Below are positions 22,211 through 30,878 of a stretch of DNA of 64,000 bases, in pieces. Below the pieces are notes generated by a model. That model did no database searches, had not been told where the DNA came from, and saw only the letters and a program-made list of their open reading frames with translations. The stretch is taken from the NCBI GenBank assembly GCA_028671895.1, contig CM053799.1, positions 48,299,455-48,363,454 on the forward strand, given 5' to 3'. The DNA comes from Oenanthe sinensis. Its lineage: Eukaryota; Streptophyta; Magnoliopsida; Apiales; Apiaceae. The first letter of the stretch is position 1; every line of letters begins with the position of its first letter. Both the position numbers and the translations under genes were made by a program.

Positions 22211-24130
22211 ATGGCTGGTTATTGCGAATTAGTAAAAACTAATTTTGTAGGATATTTCAATCCGGTGAATTGTTCAGTCGAGAGGTTTCGACCATGGATC
22301 GTGTTTATGAATGAACATTCACTCGTCAGAACTGCAATTACTCTGAACGCCCCGTTGCAAGTGTTAGCACTAAGGGCTCTGTATTCCACTGCGAAGAATA
22401 GGAGTACTGCAGACAGAGTTCAATTCTCTTTCAGCATAGGAGATCATGAATATATGGTGACTGAAGAGGACGTGAACAGGATTTTGGGCTTTCCAACTGA
22501 CAATTTCATGGATCCACCCACTGTACCAGAAATTCTAGAATTTTTCTATTCTATTAGATATCAGGGTGAGATCAATTTGGTAAGACTGACAAAGTCCAAG
22601 TTGGTAAGTGAGTGGGACTATTTCTTTGACACGTTAGCCAAAGTGTTTGCTCCCACTACAAAGAACAACTTCAACAATATATCTTCACTACTGCAAATCT
22701 TTGGGTATTCTGTGGCTCACAATAGGAGGATAAATTTTGGGAAGTTGCTTCTGAAAGAAATTATAAGAAAGATGGGGAAACCAGAAAGCAGGGAACAGAA
22801 TGTTCAAGTCTACTATCCGAGGTTCCTGATGCTGTTTATGAATGACTTGTTGGTGGAAGAAGACAAAGCCTTATTTCAGAATGGTCCTGTAGAAGAATCT
22901 CCGACTTCTCAGAACCACCTATTTGCAAGGCTCCACAACAACCCCAAGTTTCAAAATGTGCAAGTGCTAAGGACAGATTACATGGCTGAGATATTAGATC
23001 ATATTGCTAATCCTGTGCAGGAACAAGAGCAAGAACAAGTGCCTATGCAATTAGAACATCCTGTGCACCTTCTACTTGAAGCTGCTCACCATGTCGATCA
23101 AGTGGCACAAGATCAACAGGTAATATCTCACTCACAATCTTCTAGTTCAATACCTATAGAAATATCTACTGCACTATTAGATTTATCTGTGGCGGACTAT
23201 GATGGTGTTATTACACTCCAGGATATCAGCTACGAACCTGAAAACACACAGGTTCCGCCCCCAGCTGAATTAGAGCCTCAAACAGTTTCTCCTTCATCCT
23301 CTTCTTTGCTAAAAGTCAGAAAAAGGAAGAAACCTGTTAGAATAGTTAGGGGTCTTGGTGCTGATGTGAGTGAACCCGCAGCTCTGTCTCCACAATCTAA
23401 AAGATCTAAATTTCAACCAGAGACAACTGCAGACTCATCCTTTTCCTCTCAATGGGATATGGATTTTGTCATGGCCATCCAAGGTTCTTTAGATACACTT
23501 GCTCAACCAGGTGATCTAATTCGCTGTTCGGCTACAGCTTCAGATAGTGAGGAAAGCACACTGCTAGCTCTCACACTAGCAGGACCTCCGCTTGCAGTTA
23601 CACAAACAAATGAGGGCACATTTGTTGAAGAAAATGTTTTTAATAAAAACTGGTCGGATGCCACCTATGATGTGGACCATGACATTTTCGATGCAGTGCA
23701 GCATCAGTTACCCTCCAAGGTACTTAGGGGCATCACAGACTCTAATGAGCCATACACTACATTGTCTAAGGTGTTGACCCCCCTGGATATATTACATCCA
23801 GTGATTTTAAAAGGTCTCGAATCCACTGGTGGATTTGAGAGGCAACCACTCCATAGAGGGAGATGGGACTCCATTCACGGAGTAGCTACGTCAGTAGCGG
23901 AGCCACTTCAAGTTAATCTTGTTGAGGACGCGCCTTCACAGGCATCAGAAGAGCAATTTGACTCTTCAAAAGCTATTGTTATATATGCAGGTACAGCTTC
24001 AGGATCTGGAAAGGAGCTAAACACGAGTGATGTGAGGCAAACACAAAGTGAAACACATGCACAGAGTGATAGTGAGATAAACAGGAGTGCAAGTGAGCTG
24101 AGTGCACACACACAGTGTTCTATTATCTAA
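22211..24130 (+). CDS. Third ORF, N-terminal part (envelope-like position), element 2
   Basis: 639 residues from MAGYCELVKTNF, a start chosen because it aligns with MANPNF in element 1. Residues 1-240 form the conserved domain: FSFSIGDHEYMVTEEDVNRI, LGFPTDNF, LVSEWDYFFDTLAKVF, AHNRRINFGKLLL, with close equivalents in element 1. The rest is low-complexity and Ser/Thr/Gln-rich. I see no signal peptide or membrane span. The frame ends with SAHTQCSII and a stop just after a CA repeat. The homologous protein in element 1 runs on without a break here, so this end probably results from a frameshift in the CA repeat. Function unknown. Confidence 0.85.
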   Translation: MAGYCELVKTNFVGYFNPVNCSVERFRPWIVFMNEHSLVRTAITLNAPLQVLALRALYSTAKNRSTADRVQFSFSIGDHEYMVTEEDVNRILGFPTDNFMDPPTVPEILEFFYSIRYQGEINLVRLTKSKLVSEWDYFFDTLAKVFAPTTKNNFNNISSLLQIFGYSVAHNRRINFGKLLLKEIIRKMGKPESREQNVQVYYPRFLMLFMNDLLVEEDKALFQNGPVEESPTSQNHLFARLHNNPKFQNVQVLRTDYMAEILDHIANPVQEQEQEQVPMQLEHPVHLLLEAAHHVDQVAQDQQVISHSQSSSSIPIEISTALLDLSVADYDGVITLQDISYEPENTQVPPPAELEPQTVSPSSSSLLKVRKRKKPVRIVRGLGADVSEPAALSPQSKRSKFQPETTADSSFSSQWDMDFVMAIQGSLDTLAQPGDLIRCSATASDSEESTLLALTLAGPPLAVTQTNEGTFVEENVFNKNWSDATYDVDHDIFDAVQHQLPSKVLRGITDSNEPYTTLSKVLTPLDILHPVILKGLESTGGFERQPLHRGRWDSIHGVATSVAEPLQVNLVEDAPSQASEEQFDSSKAIVIYAGTASGSGKELNTSDVRQTQSETHAQSDSEINRSASELSAHTQCSII

Positions 24131-24131
24131 A

Positions 24132-25781
24132 ATGGAAGCTCTCCAGAAAGAAATGCAAATTGTTCAGGCTGAGTTGGTAAAAGTAAAAGCACAAGCAGAA
24201 GAAAAATCTACATCTGCCTTTGTAACACAGCAGCTGACAATAGTACGAAAAGATGTTGATGATGTCAAAACCTCCATTCTTCTAAAAACTCAAGACATCC
24301 AAAATGTACAGAATCTTATTGCTGAAGACATGAAAGAAGTCAGCAAATTACATGAAAAGATTGATGAGGTTGAGAAAAGCTTGACATTAACAATCATTGA
24401 AAATGAAAAGATCTCTACACAAAGATTCAGCAAACTGGATGATGGAATGACACATTTGAATGAAGGAATGAAGCAAGTCTATCTGACTATGCAGAAAATG
24501 TTGACATCTTTTGAAGCCTCTAAAACTCAAGAGGATCCCTCAACTAAGGGGGAGAAATCAAAGGAGAAAGTAGCTAAAGATGGAGGGGCTTCTACTCAAG
24601 ACAAAGGGAAAGATAAACTGTATTCTGAAGATCAATCTCAATCGTATGATCCAGAACCAGAAAAACAGTTTTATGATCAAGAGAAATTCATTGATGACAG
24701 TGCTCATGATGAATCAATCTTTCCTGACTACTGCAGAGCTGAGGAAGAGATTGCATTTGATGAAGATTTTCTGTTTCCAGAAGAAAAAGAAGTTGATCCA
24801 GCCTATGAAGAGGCAATGAAGAAACTAAAAGAAGACATCAAGGCAAGTCATGCAAAAACTGAAAATCTGAAAGCTCTAGTCATAGAAAGAACAAAGGCAG
24901 AAAGAGAAGAAAACCAAGAAAAGCAAAATCTCTGGGCCATAGCAGTCAGAGAAAAGAAGAGAGATGTACAGCTCAAGATTGGAAAGAAATGGGATACTGC
25001 AAGAGAAATAATGGACAAACAACAAAAGGGTCCATTTGAAGACAAGCATCTGAAATCAATAATTGAGCGTCTAGAAAAGTCAAATGACAAAATTGACAAC
25101 TTCATGAAAGCTCTGAAAGAGGAAGTGGACTACATCACTATCCTAGTGGATCACATTCTTGAAGACTGGCGGATACTAGTCTACACTCACAGGAATGGAA
25201 CATTCAGAATTTCCTTAGAGTTTTTCAGGCAAAGAAGTTTATCAGTAATATGGACGTTCTTGAACAAAATAAAGAGGAGCTCAGAAGAAAATGAACTTCT
25301 CAGGGATAGACTTAGAGTCTTTGCTACAGCTGTTAGTCCTCAGATCTTATTTGATCCTCATGAGGTAAGATTTTTCTCAAACAAGTTGTATCAAATCATG
25401 CAGTTAAATGAGGAATCTTTTAAGGGCTACACAGTTAAGTACATGATTCAAGTTGAAAGGATGTTAAGGTCAAAAGGTTTCAAATCCCAAGCTAAAATGG
25501 ATGCTGCAGAGAAGATAAGAAACTACTGTCTGTCAAAAAGAATTCATTCATACATCAGGCAAATACCAAAGATAGATTCAACACAACCATCTGATGTAGA
25601 AGAAGAGATAGTAGATCCTGTTGAACAGGAAGTACTGTGGCAGTTAGCTAGAGCTGAACAAAGAAGGTTGTATGGAGAGGCCACTACAACAGAACAATCA
25701 GTAACTGAAGAAGTACCAAGGACACCTGTGCATAAAAGTACAACCCTGGAAGAAGGTGAAGTTGATACTTCTGAAGACTGA
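24132..25781 (+). CDS. Third ORF, C-terminal part, element 2
   Basis: 549 residues from MEALQKEMQ. The ATG lies one base after the stop of the preceding frame (TAAAATG), shifted by +1. The N-terminal 150 residues are strongly predicted coiled coil (MEALQKEMQIVQAELVKVKA), then an acidic linker, then a conserved C-terminal domain (LFDPHEVRFFSNKLYQIMQL, VERMLRSKGF) matching element 1's NPYQIRYVHDKVLRIVNL and LVLSMGF. It may be a frameshifted continuation or be made by termination-reinitiation; neither can be decided here. No membrane span seen. Confidence 0.8.
   Translation: MEALQKEMQIVQAELVKVKAQAEEKSTSAFVTQQLTIVRKDVDDVKTSILLKTQDIQNVQNLIAEDMKEVSKLHEKIDEVEKSLTLTIIENEKISTQRFSKLDDGMTHLNEGMKQVYLTMQKMLTSFEASKTQEDPSTKGEKSKEKVAKDGGASTQDKGKDKLYSEDQSQSYDPEPEKQFYDQEKFIDDSAHDESIFPDYCRAEEEIAFDEDFLFPEEKEVDPAYEEAMKKLKEDIKASHAKTENLKALVIERTKAEREENQEKQNLWAIAVREKKRDVQLKIGKKWDTAREIMDKQQKGPFEDKHLKSIIERLEKSNDKIDNFMKALKEEVDYITILVDHILEDWRILVYTHRNGTFRISLEFFRQRSLSVIWTFLNKIKRSSEENELLRDRLRVFATAVSPQILFDPHEVRFFSNKLYQIMQLNEESFKGYTVKYMIQVERMLRSKGFKSQAKMDAAEKIRNYCLSKRIHSYIRQIPKIDSTQPSDVEEEIVDPVEQEVLWQLARAEQRRLYGEATTTEQSVTEEVPRTPVHKSTTLEEGEVDTSED
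24544..24556 (+). repeat. Internal polypurine motif in the third ORF of element 2
   Basis: CTAAGGGGGAGAA, identical to 8469-8481 in element 1 and at the same relative place in the protein. Confidence 0.65.
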
Positions 25782-25995
25782 AGACGTAGATAGGACAAGA
25801 TAGAAACTTTGTAATATTTGTTCAGTGCTAGAGGAACATCTATCTTGTATTTATCTTTTATGTATGAATCTGGAAAATTGTTAAATATAAAACCAGAACT
25901 TTTGTTTATTATTTACAGTCATTAAATGTCGTACTACTTTCTTAGTTGTTAGTTGAGTTATCCTCTAGGAATTTGTGTGTTAATTGTTTAACAAC
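25782..25995. other. 3' untranslated region of element 2
   Basis: Short non-coding stretch before the polypurine tract with the string TTGAGTTATCCTC, also found before the tract in element 1. Confidence 0.55.
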
Positions 25996-26009
25996 AAATA
26001 GGGGGAGAT
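25996..26009 (+). promoter_or_regulatory. 3' polypurine tract of element 2
   Basis: AAATAGGGGGAGAT immediately before the 3' LTR, identical to element 1. Confidence 0.92.
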
Positions 26010-27499
26010 TGAAAGGCATATGACTAGGCCTATTTGTAATAATTAGATGGCAACTCAACTCTAACTAATAAAGAGAAGTAAATACTAAACACTAAACAGG
26101 AATCAAGACGAAGACAGTCAACTAATCACAAAGGATCCAAGTATCAGAGGTATTTTGTAGGATTGCTACTCAACACTGGAAGAAGTTCAATTATTTGTTC
26201 AAGCGTCAGTGAAATTAATAATGTGGTAGTACTTCTATTGAAGACAGAAGATATAGAAGATTTCAAATGATTACTACAAGCAGATTCCATAAGAAGAATG
26301 CAAACAGTGAAGAAGAATTAATGACAGAAGGCCTCTAGTTAAATGTTATTTAAATGGAGAATATTTATTGGGATGACACAAATGAACCAGACAGTACATT
26401 TGTGTGTCAACTAATATAATATTTATTCTTCATTTAATTCAAGAGGTTTCAAGATAAGAAGACGAAGAAAAGACAGGAAGATTTCAAGAGCTTGTTGAAG
26501 AATATTGAAGAAGCTAGGGAAACTTGCTCATAACGGTTAATCTACAGCAGATCGAGATGCGGATCGAGTTTGATTATTAAAGGTAAAACATTGCAAGACA
26601 AATGTCGATCCACGGCAGATCGAGATGCGGATCAAGATTGATTGTTAAAGATAAGTCATACCGAGCAGGCTGAAGCAAAAGTCATACCGAGATTTCTGAG
26701 ATCAAAAGGTCATGCTGGATTTATTTTGTTTATTTAAAATAAGTCATACCGATTTGTTTTAATTAAATAAAATCCGAATATGACTTTCAATAAGTCATAC
26801 CGAGCTTTTCTCTTTTAAATTAAGTCATTCTGATTTATTTTTAATTAAAGAAAACTCGAATATGACTTACAGAAAGTCATACCGAGCTCAGAATAAGTCA
26901 TACCGAGCTTTTCTCTTTTAAATTAAGTCATTCTGATTTATTTTTAATTAAAGAAAACTCGAATATGACTTACAGAAAGTCATACCGAGCTCAGAATAAG
27001 TCATACCGAGCTATATAAGTCATGCCCAGTCTTTCTTAAGTCATACAAGTGTTAAAATAAGTCATACAGACTTATTTTCTTGAAATTAAGTCATACTCAT
27101 AAAGGTCATAGCAGCCATTTCAAATCTCTATAAATATGAGATGATCTCTTCACTTTTTCAGTTGTTCAACTTGTTAAGAGTTAAGAAAATCAGTTCAAAT
27201 TCAGAAATTTGTCTGCATTGTAATATTCACAGATTTCTGTGCTGAGTTTGAATATAATTGTTTAAACACGAACACTTCATGTCGAATTCGTTCTAGACTT
27301 TATATCAATCATATAACAGTTTTCTAAATATTAATTGTGTAATACTAATCAAGTTAAAAATAATATCTTTCACTTGAAAAGTATTTCATTATAATTAATA
27401 TTTCGCGAGTAATTAAAATAATATTTTTAATCCAATTATTCCGCGATTAATTTTCAGATATTGTATTCAACCCCCCTTCTACAATATCAGGGACCAACA
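26010..27499 (+). repeat. 3' LTR of element 2 (1490 bp)
   Basis: Same length as the 5' LTR with two substitutions by eye. It ends CAGGGACCAACA and is followed by the target duplication TAACC at 27500-27504. Confidence 0.96.
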
Positions 27500-28617
27500 T
27501 AACCCTTTCGAGACATGTAGTGATCATATTCACTCATTTTCCTCCTTTTTTGCTGTATGTTGTGGATGCCCTTGAAGAACAAAGAAAAAATATTAGAAAC
27601 AATGTTGTACTACTAATTACTTTTGCTATCTCGGAATTTTGTAAACAAATAAGGTAAAAAACTCACAGCAAAATCATCAGATAGACGGTCAGCAACGAAA
27701 ATGTCCCAGTGTGCCTTCTCGATGAAGGAGTAATCAGCCGGAGGAAACTCTAACAACTCACGCTGATTTTTATGCGGAAGGATATAAGATGTTGTTAATT
27801 TACACTTGAACTCCCTCCATTTCGAGCAAGCCGATGTCATAACAATGTTCCTCGCTGTTGGTGGTACCACGTATGCCATCTACATAATCAACACACAACC
27901 GAAAGTTTTCAGTACCACATGCAGTACCAACAATTAAGACCACATGTAGTACCAAAAACCCCTCCCAATCGTTTTCAGTACCAAAAACCCCTTCCAATCA
28001 TTTTCAGTACCAAAAAATCCCAATTCACCTAACAGTTTAAAACCCCCCAAATTAAGTCATAATTTACAAAAATAAAAAAATAATTAGTTATGGAATGCAA
28101 TTTGTTTTACCTGTACACAATCCCAAATTTTATTCTTCCTTTCCTTCGGGACACGTTTCCAAGAATCATACCATATGGGGGCTTTAGTTCGGGCAAGAAC
28201 CCCAATATAAGATGCCATTTCAGTGGCTGCTGGACCGTATGGTTCACCCTTTGCATTAAAAAGCACTGTGAGCTTAATCCCCATCATCTTTCGCCTAACA
28301 ATCCTATGCATGGTAACTGGTCCTCGTTTTAAAAGCCTAAGGCCTTCTTGTTTGATTGCCACTGGTGCTTCCTCTTTTTTTTCCTTCTTCTTAGCTAATA
28401 TAACTTTTAGGTTCTTAGAAATAGACATCTTCTTTACTGATTCAGGCGATTCAGGGACCCCTTTTTCTTCAAGAAACCCCTTGTCTGTTTGCCCTTTTTC
28501 TTCACGAACCCCCTTTTTCTTCACGGGTTGTGACATAGTCGCCTTGTTCTTTTTCAGTGCCTTCAAAAGGTTTGCAGTTACATGGGGAGCAGATTTCGCC
28601 TTCTTTGAAGGGGCCAT
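27500..28617 (-). pseudogene. TnpA-like (Ptta/En/Spm) transposase gene, 5' part: exons 1-3
   Basis: First half of the gene interrupted by element 2. Exon 1 (28111-28617) starts at MAPSKKAKSAPHV, is Lys-rich (a likely nuclear and DNA-binding tail), and reaches the family core RGPVTMHRIVRRKMMGIKL, GEPYGPAATEMASYIGVLA and WDCVQ before a GTAAAA donor. Exon 2 (27667-27879) encodes MAYVVPPTARNIVMTSACSK, LPHKNQ and HWDIFVADRLSDDFA before a GTGAGT donor. Exon 3 starts at 27570 after a CAAG acceptor (GIHNIQQKRRK, HYMSRKG) and is cut at 27500; its last bases continue across element 2 at 13728. En/Spm TnpA proteins bind subterminal repeats and assist the catalytic TNP2/TnpD protein. No other lesion is visible. 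Confidence 0.87.
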
Positions 28618-28971
28618 AAGGGAGAGAGAAATATAGTGAGAAGGAGAAGAAATTGGGAGACAGACAGAGAGAGAGAAGAAATTGGGAGAGAGAGGGAAAT
28701 GAAAAGTCGGAAAAGGGGGGAATAGAAAGAAGCTGGGCTTGAAAAAAGGGGGGAAATGAAAGTCGGTGTTAAAAATAAAAGGGGGAAATCATTATTTAAT
28801 TATTTATTTATAAAATTCTTGATTTCTGTTTTTTAACCAGAAAAAAATTATTTTAATTATTAATAAAAATAATATTTTTATACAAAACAAAAAATTAAAA
28901 AATAATTATTTACAAGTAACTCTACCGGACGCATCGAAATGCGTGAAAAAGTCAAAGGGTCGTACAAAATT
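28618..28971. other. 5' flank of the TnpA-like gene
   Basis: The purine-rich GGGAGAGAGAAA stretches just before the ATG look like a leader on the minus strand (CT-rich). The rest is AT-rich with no gene. Confidence 0.4.
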
Positions 28972-28985
28972 GGACGGAGGGAGTA
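28925..28985. repeat. Mariner/Stowaway-type terminus (right end)
   Basis: GGACGGAGGGAG followed by TA at 28984-28985 is the reverse of CTCCCTCCGTCC, the common plant mariner/Stowaway end with TA target. The adjoining GCGTGAAAAAGTCAAAG is also usual in such ends. The matching left end was not found; the TnpA-like gene lies on the inner side. Confidence 0.55.
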
Positions 28986-29272
28986 CTTTTTTATAAGTTT
29001 ATATATAATCAACATTATAACACTATTTTTAAGAAAATAACGACTAATGTCACCCGTATTTTATTAATCAATTATAAATATGTGTCGATTCTGAACTGGT
29101 GTTTTACATGAATGATGTTATCGTTCTTTACATAATTAGCATAAAATCTATTCGATGCATTGTTAACATATGCTAAATAAAAACGGTAATATGATCATGT
29201 CGTTAGAAAGGTCTATTTATGGTACACTGGATGACATTACTGAACTGGTGTGTTACGTGAATGTTGTTATAC
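28986..29272. other. Sequence between two mariner-type ends
   Basis: AT-rich, no gene. A string CTGAACTGGTG..TTAC.TGAATG occurs twice (about 29093 and 29250), an imperfect direct repeat. Confidence 0.35.
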
Positions 29273-29345
29273 TACTCCCTCCGTCCCTAATTAGTTGTCC
29301 AGTTTGACTTTTCAGTGGTCAAATTGACTAACTTTTGACCGAAGA
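29273..29345. repeat. Mariner/Stowaway-type terminus (left end)
   Basis: TA followed by CTCCCTCCGTCCCTAATTAG and GTTTGACTTTTCAGTGGTC. It faces rightward into sequence soon replaced by the CACTA subterminal region, so it is probably cut by the CACTA element. No partner end found. Confidence 0.5.
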
Positions 29346-29447
29346 TTAAAATTAATCCGTTTATTGTTTTAAAAAACTGAAAATCACATATTAAAATAGA
29401 TTAGAAGTAGTTTTCAATGGTATAATTCAGGATTTAGAGGAGAATGG

Positions 29448-29815
29448 CTAAGCTTTATATATACAACGGTAAAAATGAAAAAACCGTTGTCTGACATTGT
29501 TTCAAACCTCTAAACAGTGGAACCATTCTACAACGGTTTTTTGTTAAAGAGTATTGTCTGAATGCAACTAATATAATTGTTCTATCAGGTTTGGAGCTTT
29601 AACAAACCGTTGTATAAATATCATTTTGTGAGATTTATACATACAACGGTTTGTATACCAAAACCGTAGTCTGAAATTGTTTCAAACCTCTAAATAGTGG
29701 AAACATTCTACAACGGTTTTGTGTTACATAGTATTGTCTGAATGCAACTAATATAACAGTTCTATCAGGTTTGATACTTTAACAAACCGTTGTAGAATGT
29801 CATTGATTCAAAATT
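29448..29815. repeat. Left subterminal repeats of the CACTA element
   Basis: Two imperfect copies of a unit of about 190 bp (29448-29636 and 29638-29815), each with inverted AACGGTTTT / AAAACCGTTGT words, ATTGTCTGA and TTGTTTCAAACCTCTAAA. Related words recur at 34400-34940. Such repeats are where TnpA-type proteins bind in En/Spm elements. Confidence 0.75.
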
Positions 29816-30531
29816 TAGTCGGGATATACGACCTTTATCTTTGTCTTAAGCTCATTCTCCCACTTTAGAAACTCTACTCAATTCCTTTCTCCTCTTTAAG
29901 AAACTCTACTCAATTCCTCCATTCTTGACCATCAATTCCTCTATTCTTCACTCAAATCCTATCATTCTTTACCATTACACTGAAATCCTGCAGATTCTCC
30001 ACCATTCACATCCCCTACACTGAAATCTCCTCATCCAAAAATTGACATTTTCATGAAGAAACTTTGTGCAGGCATACATTCATTCATCTCATTTCATCGT
30101 TAGTGTTTTCTGGATATTTAAGCATCCCTCCATCTCCATTAAGGTAATTTTTCATGATATTTGTTTTCAGAAACTGAAATTAGGGTTCTTCCTTATATTT
30201 GGGGATGCAAAAATGAATTATGTGAATTTGGTGAATTTATTTTGATTTGTATTGATAATGATATGTTAATTTGTTGTCTATATTCATGTGTTTGTAACAT
30301 AATGTAACAAAAAAAACAAAACAGAAAACCAGAAATAACATAATGTAAAACTTCCCAGATTAAATTGCTTTCACCTAGACAGTTGTAGAGGGTGAATTAT
30401 ATGTCATTGGAAGGATCTCGAAGTCTAGTATATTATGCAACAAACGGTTCGTAAAACGGATTTTTCTATAAAGAGTTATAGCTATTTTAGTGAAGGTGTT
30501 CCTATCTGTCCAGAATTGCAACAATCTGTTG
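29816..30531 (+). other. Leader region of the CACTA transposase
   Basis: Pyrimidine-rich leader with repeated AAACTCTACTCAATTCCT, then a possible donor (AAGGTAATTT, about 30145) for a 5'-UTR intron whose acceptor could be TTAAAAG just before the ATG at 30879. No gene in 29816-30531. Confidence 0.4.
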
Positions 30532-30684
30532 GGCTCCATTGCTATTTCTAGAGCTGCAGTCTAGTGGCTTAGAGATAATCTTGGTATAATCAGTGGTGCA
30601 AGTGAGGTTGGGAAATTGGCAGCAGAGGTTGATCCCACAGGTGGAGTCTATCTTGTTCCAGCATTTAAAGGATTATTTGCTCCT
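30532..30684 (+). pseudogene. Captured glycerol kinase fragment inside the CACTA element
   Basis: One frame encodes GSIAISRAAV, a TAG stop, then WLRDNLGIISGASEVGKLAA and EVDPTGGVYLVPAFKGLFAP. This matches the conserved core of plant glycerol kinase (FGGY family: GAAVQWLRD, then 'TGGVYFVPAFNGLFAP'), where the stop stands at the usual Gln codon. Coding similarity fades after 30684. It lies in the leader between the CACTA subterminal repeats and the transposase ATG, so it is best explained as a host gene fragment picked up by the transposon. Non-functional. Flanking parts may come from the same gene but I cannot recognise them. Confidence 0.8.
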
Positions 30685-30878
30685 TAAAGAAAGGTGGAAC
30701 TAGTATTCGTGAAAATTAGGGCATCATTACAGGAGCAGTCCAGCAGATTTATGCAGAAGACTGGTTTGTTCTAATCAGAGTCTACAGATTCTGACTGGTG
30801 AAAATCAGAGTCTATAGACTCTGATAGGCCTATAACAATACTGCTATGACTCTGATTATTGTTTTGTTACTTTAAAAG

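Larger units (their letters stand above)
13729..27499 (+). mobile_element. Sirevirus-like Ty1/copia element 2, complete and very young
   Basis: A complete 13.77-kb element: 5' LTR, primer site, gag, pol, spacer, two-part third ORF, polypurine tract and 3' LTR, flanked by TAACC. I compared the 1490-bp LTRs line by line and saw two substitutions (in the tandem repeat region near 14613 and 14694 versus 26900-26980), about 0.13%. The gag and pol frames are open and all catalytic motifs are present. It lies in exon 3 of a TnpA-like gene, in the opposite orientation. It is a good candidate for a recently active copy. Confidence 0.97.

Noticed and set aside
29018..29034. CACTATTTTTAAGAAAA as the left CACTA terminus
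   Set aside because: Apart from CACTA it does not match the right terminus CACTACAAGAAATTTTG, and it lies outside the left mariner-type end.
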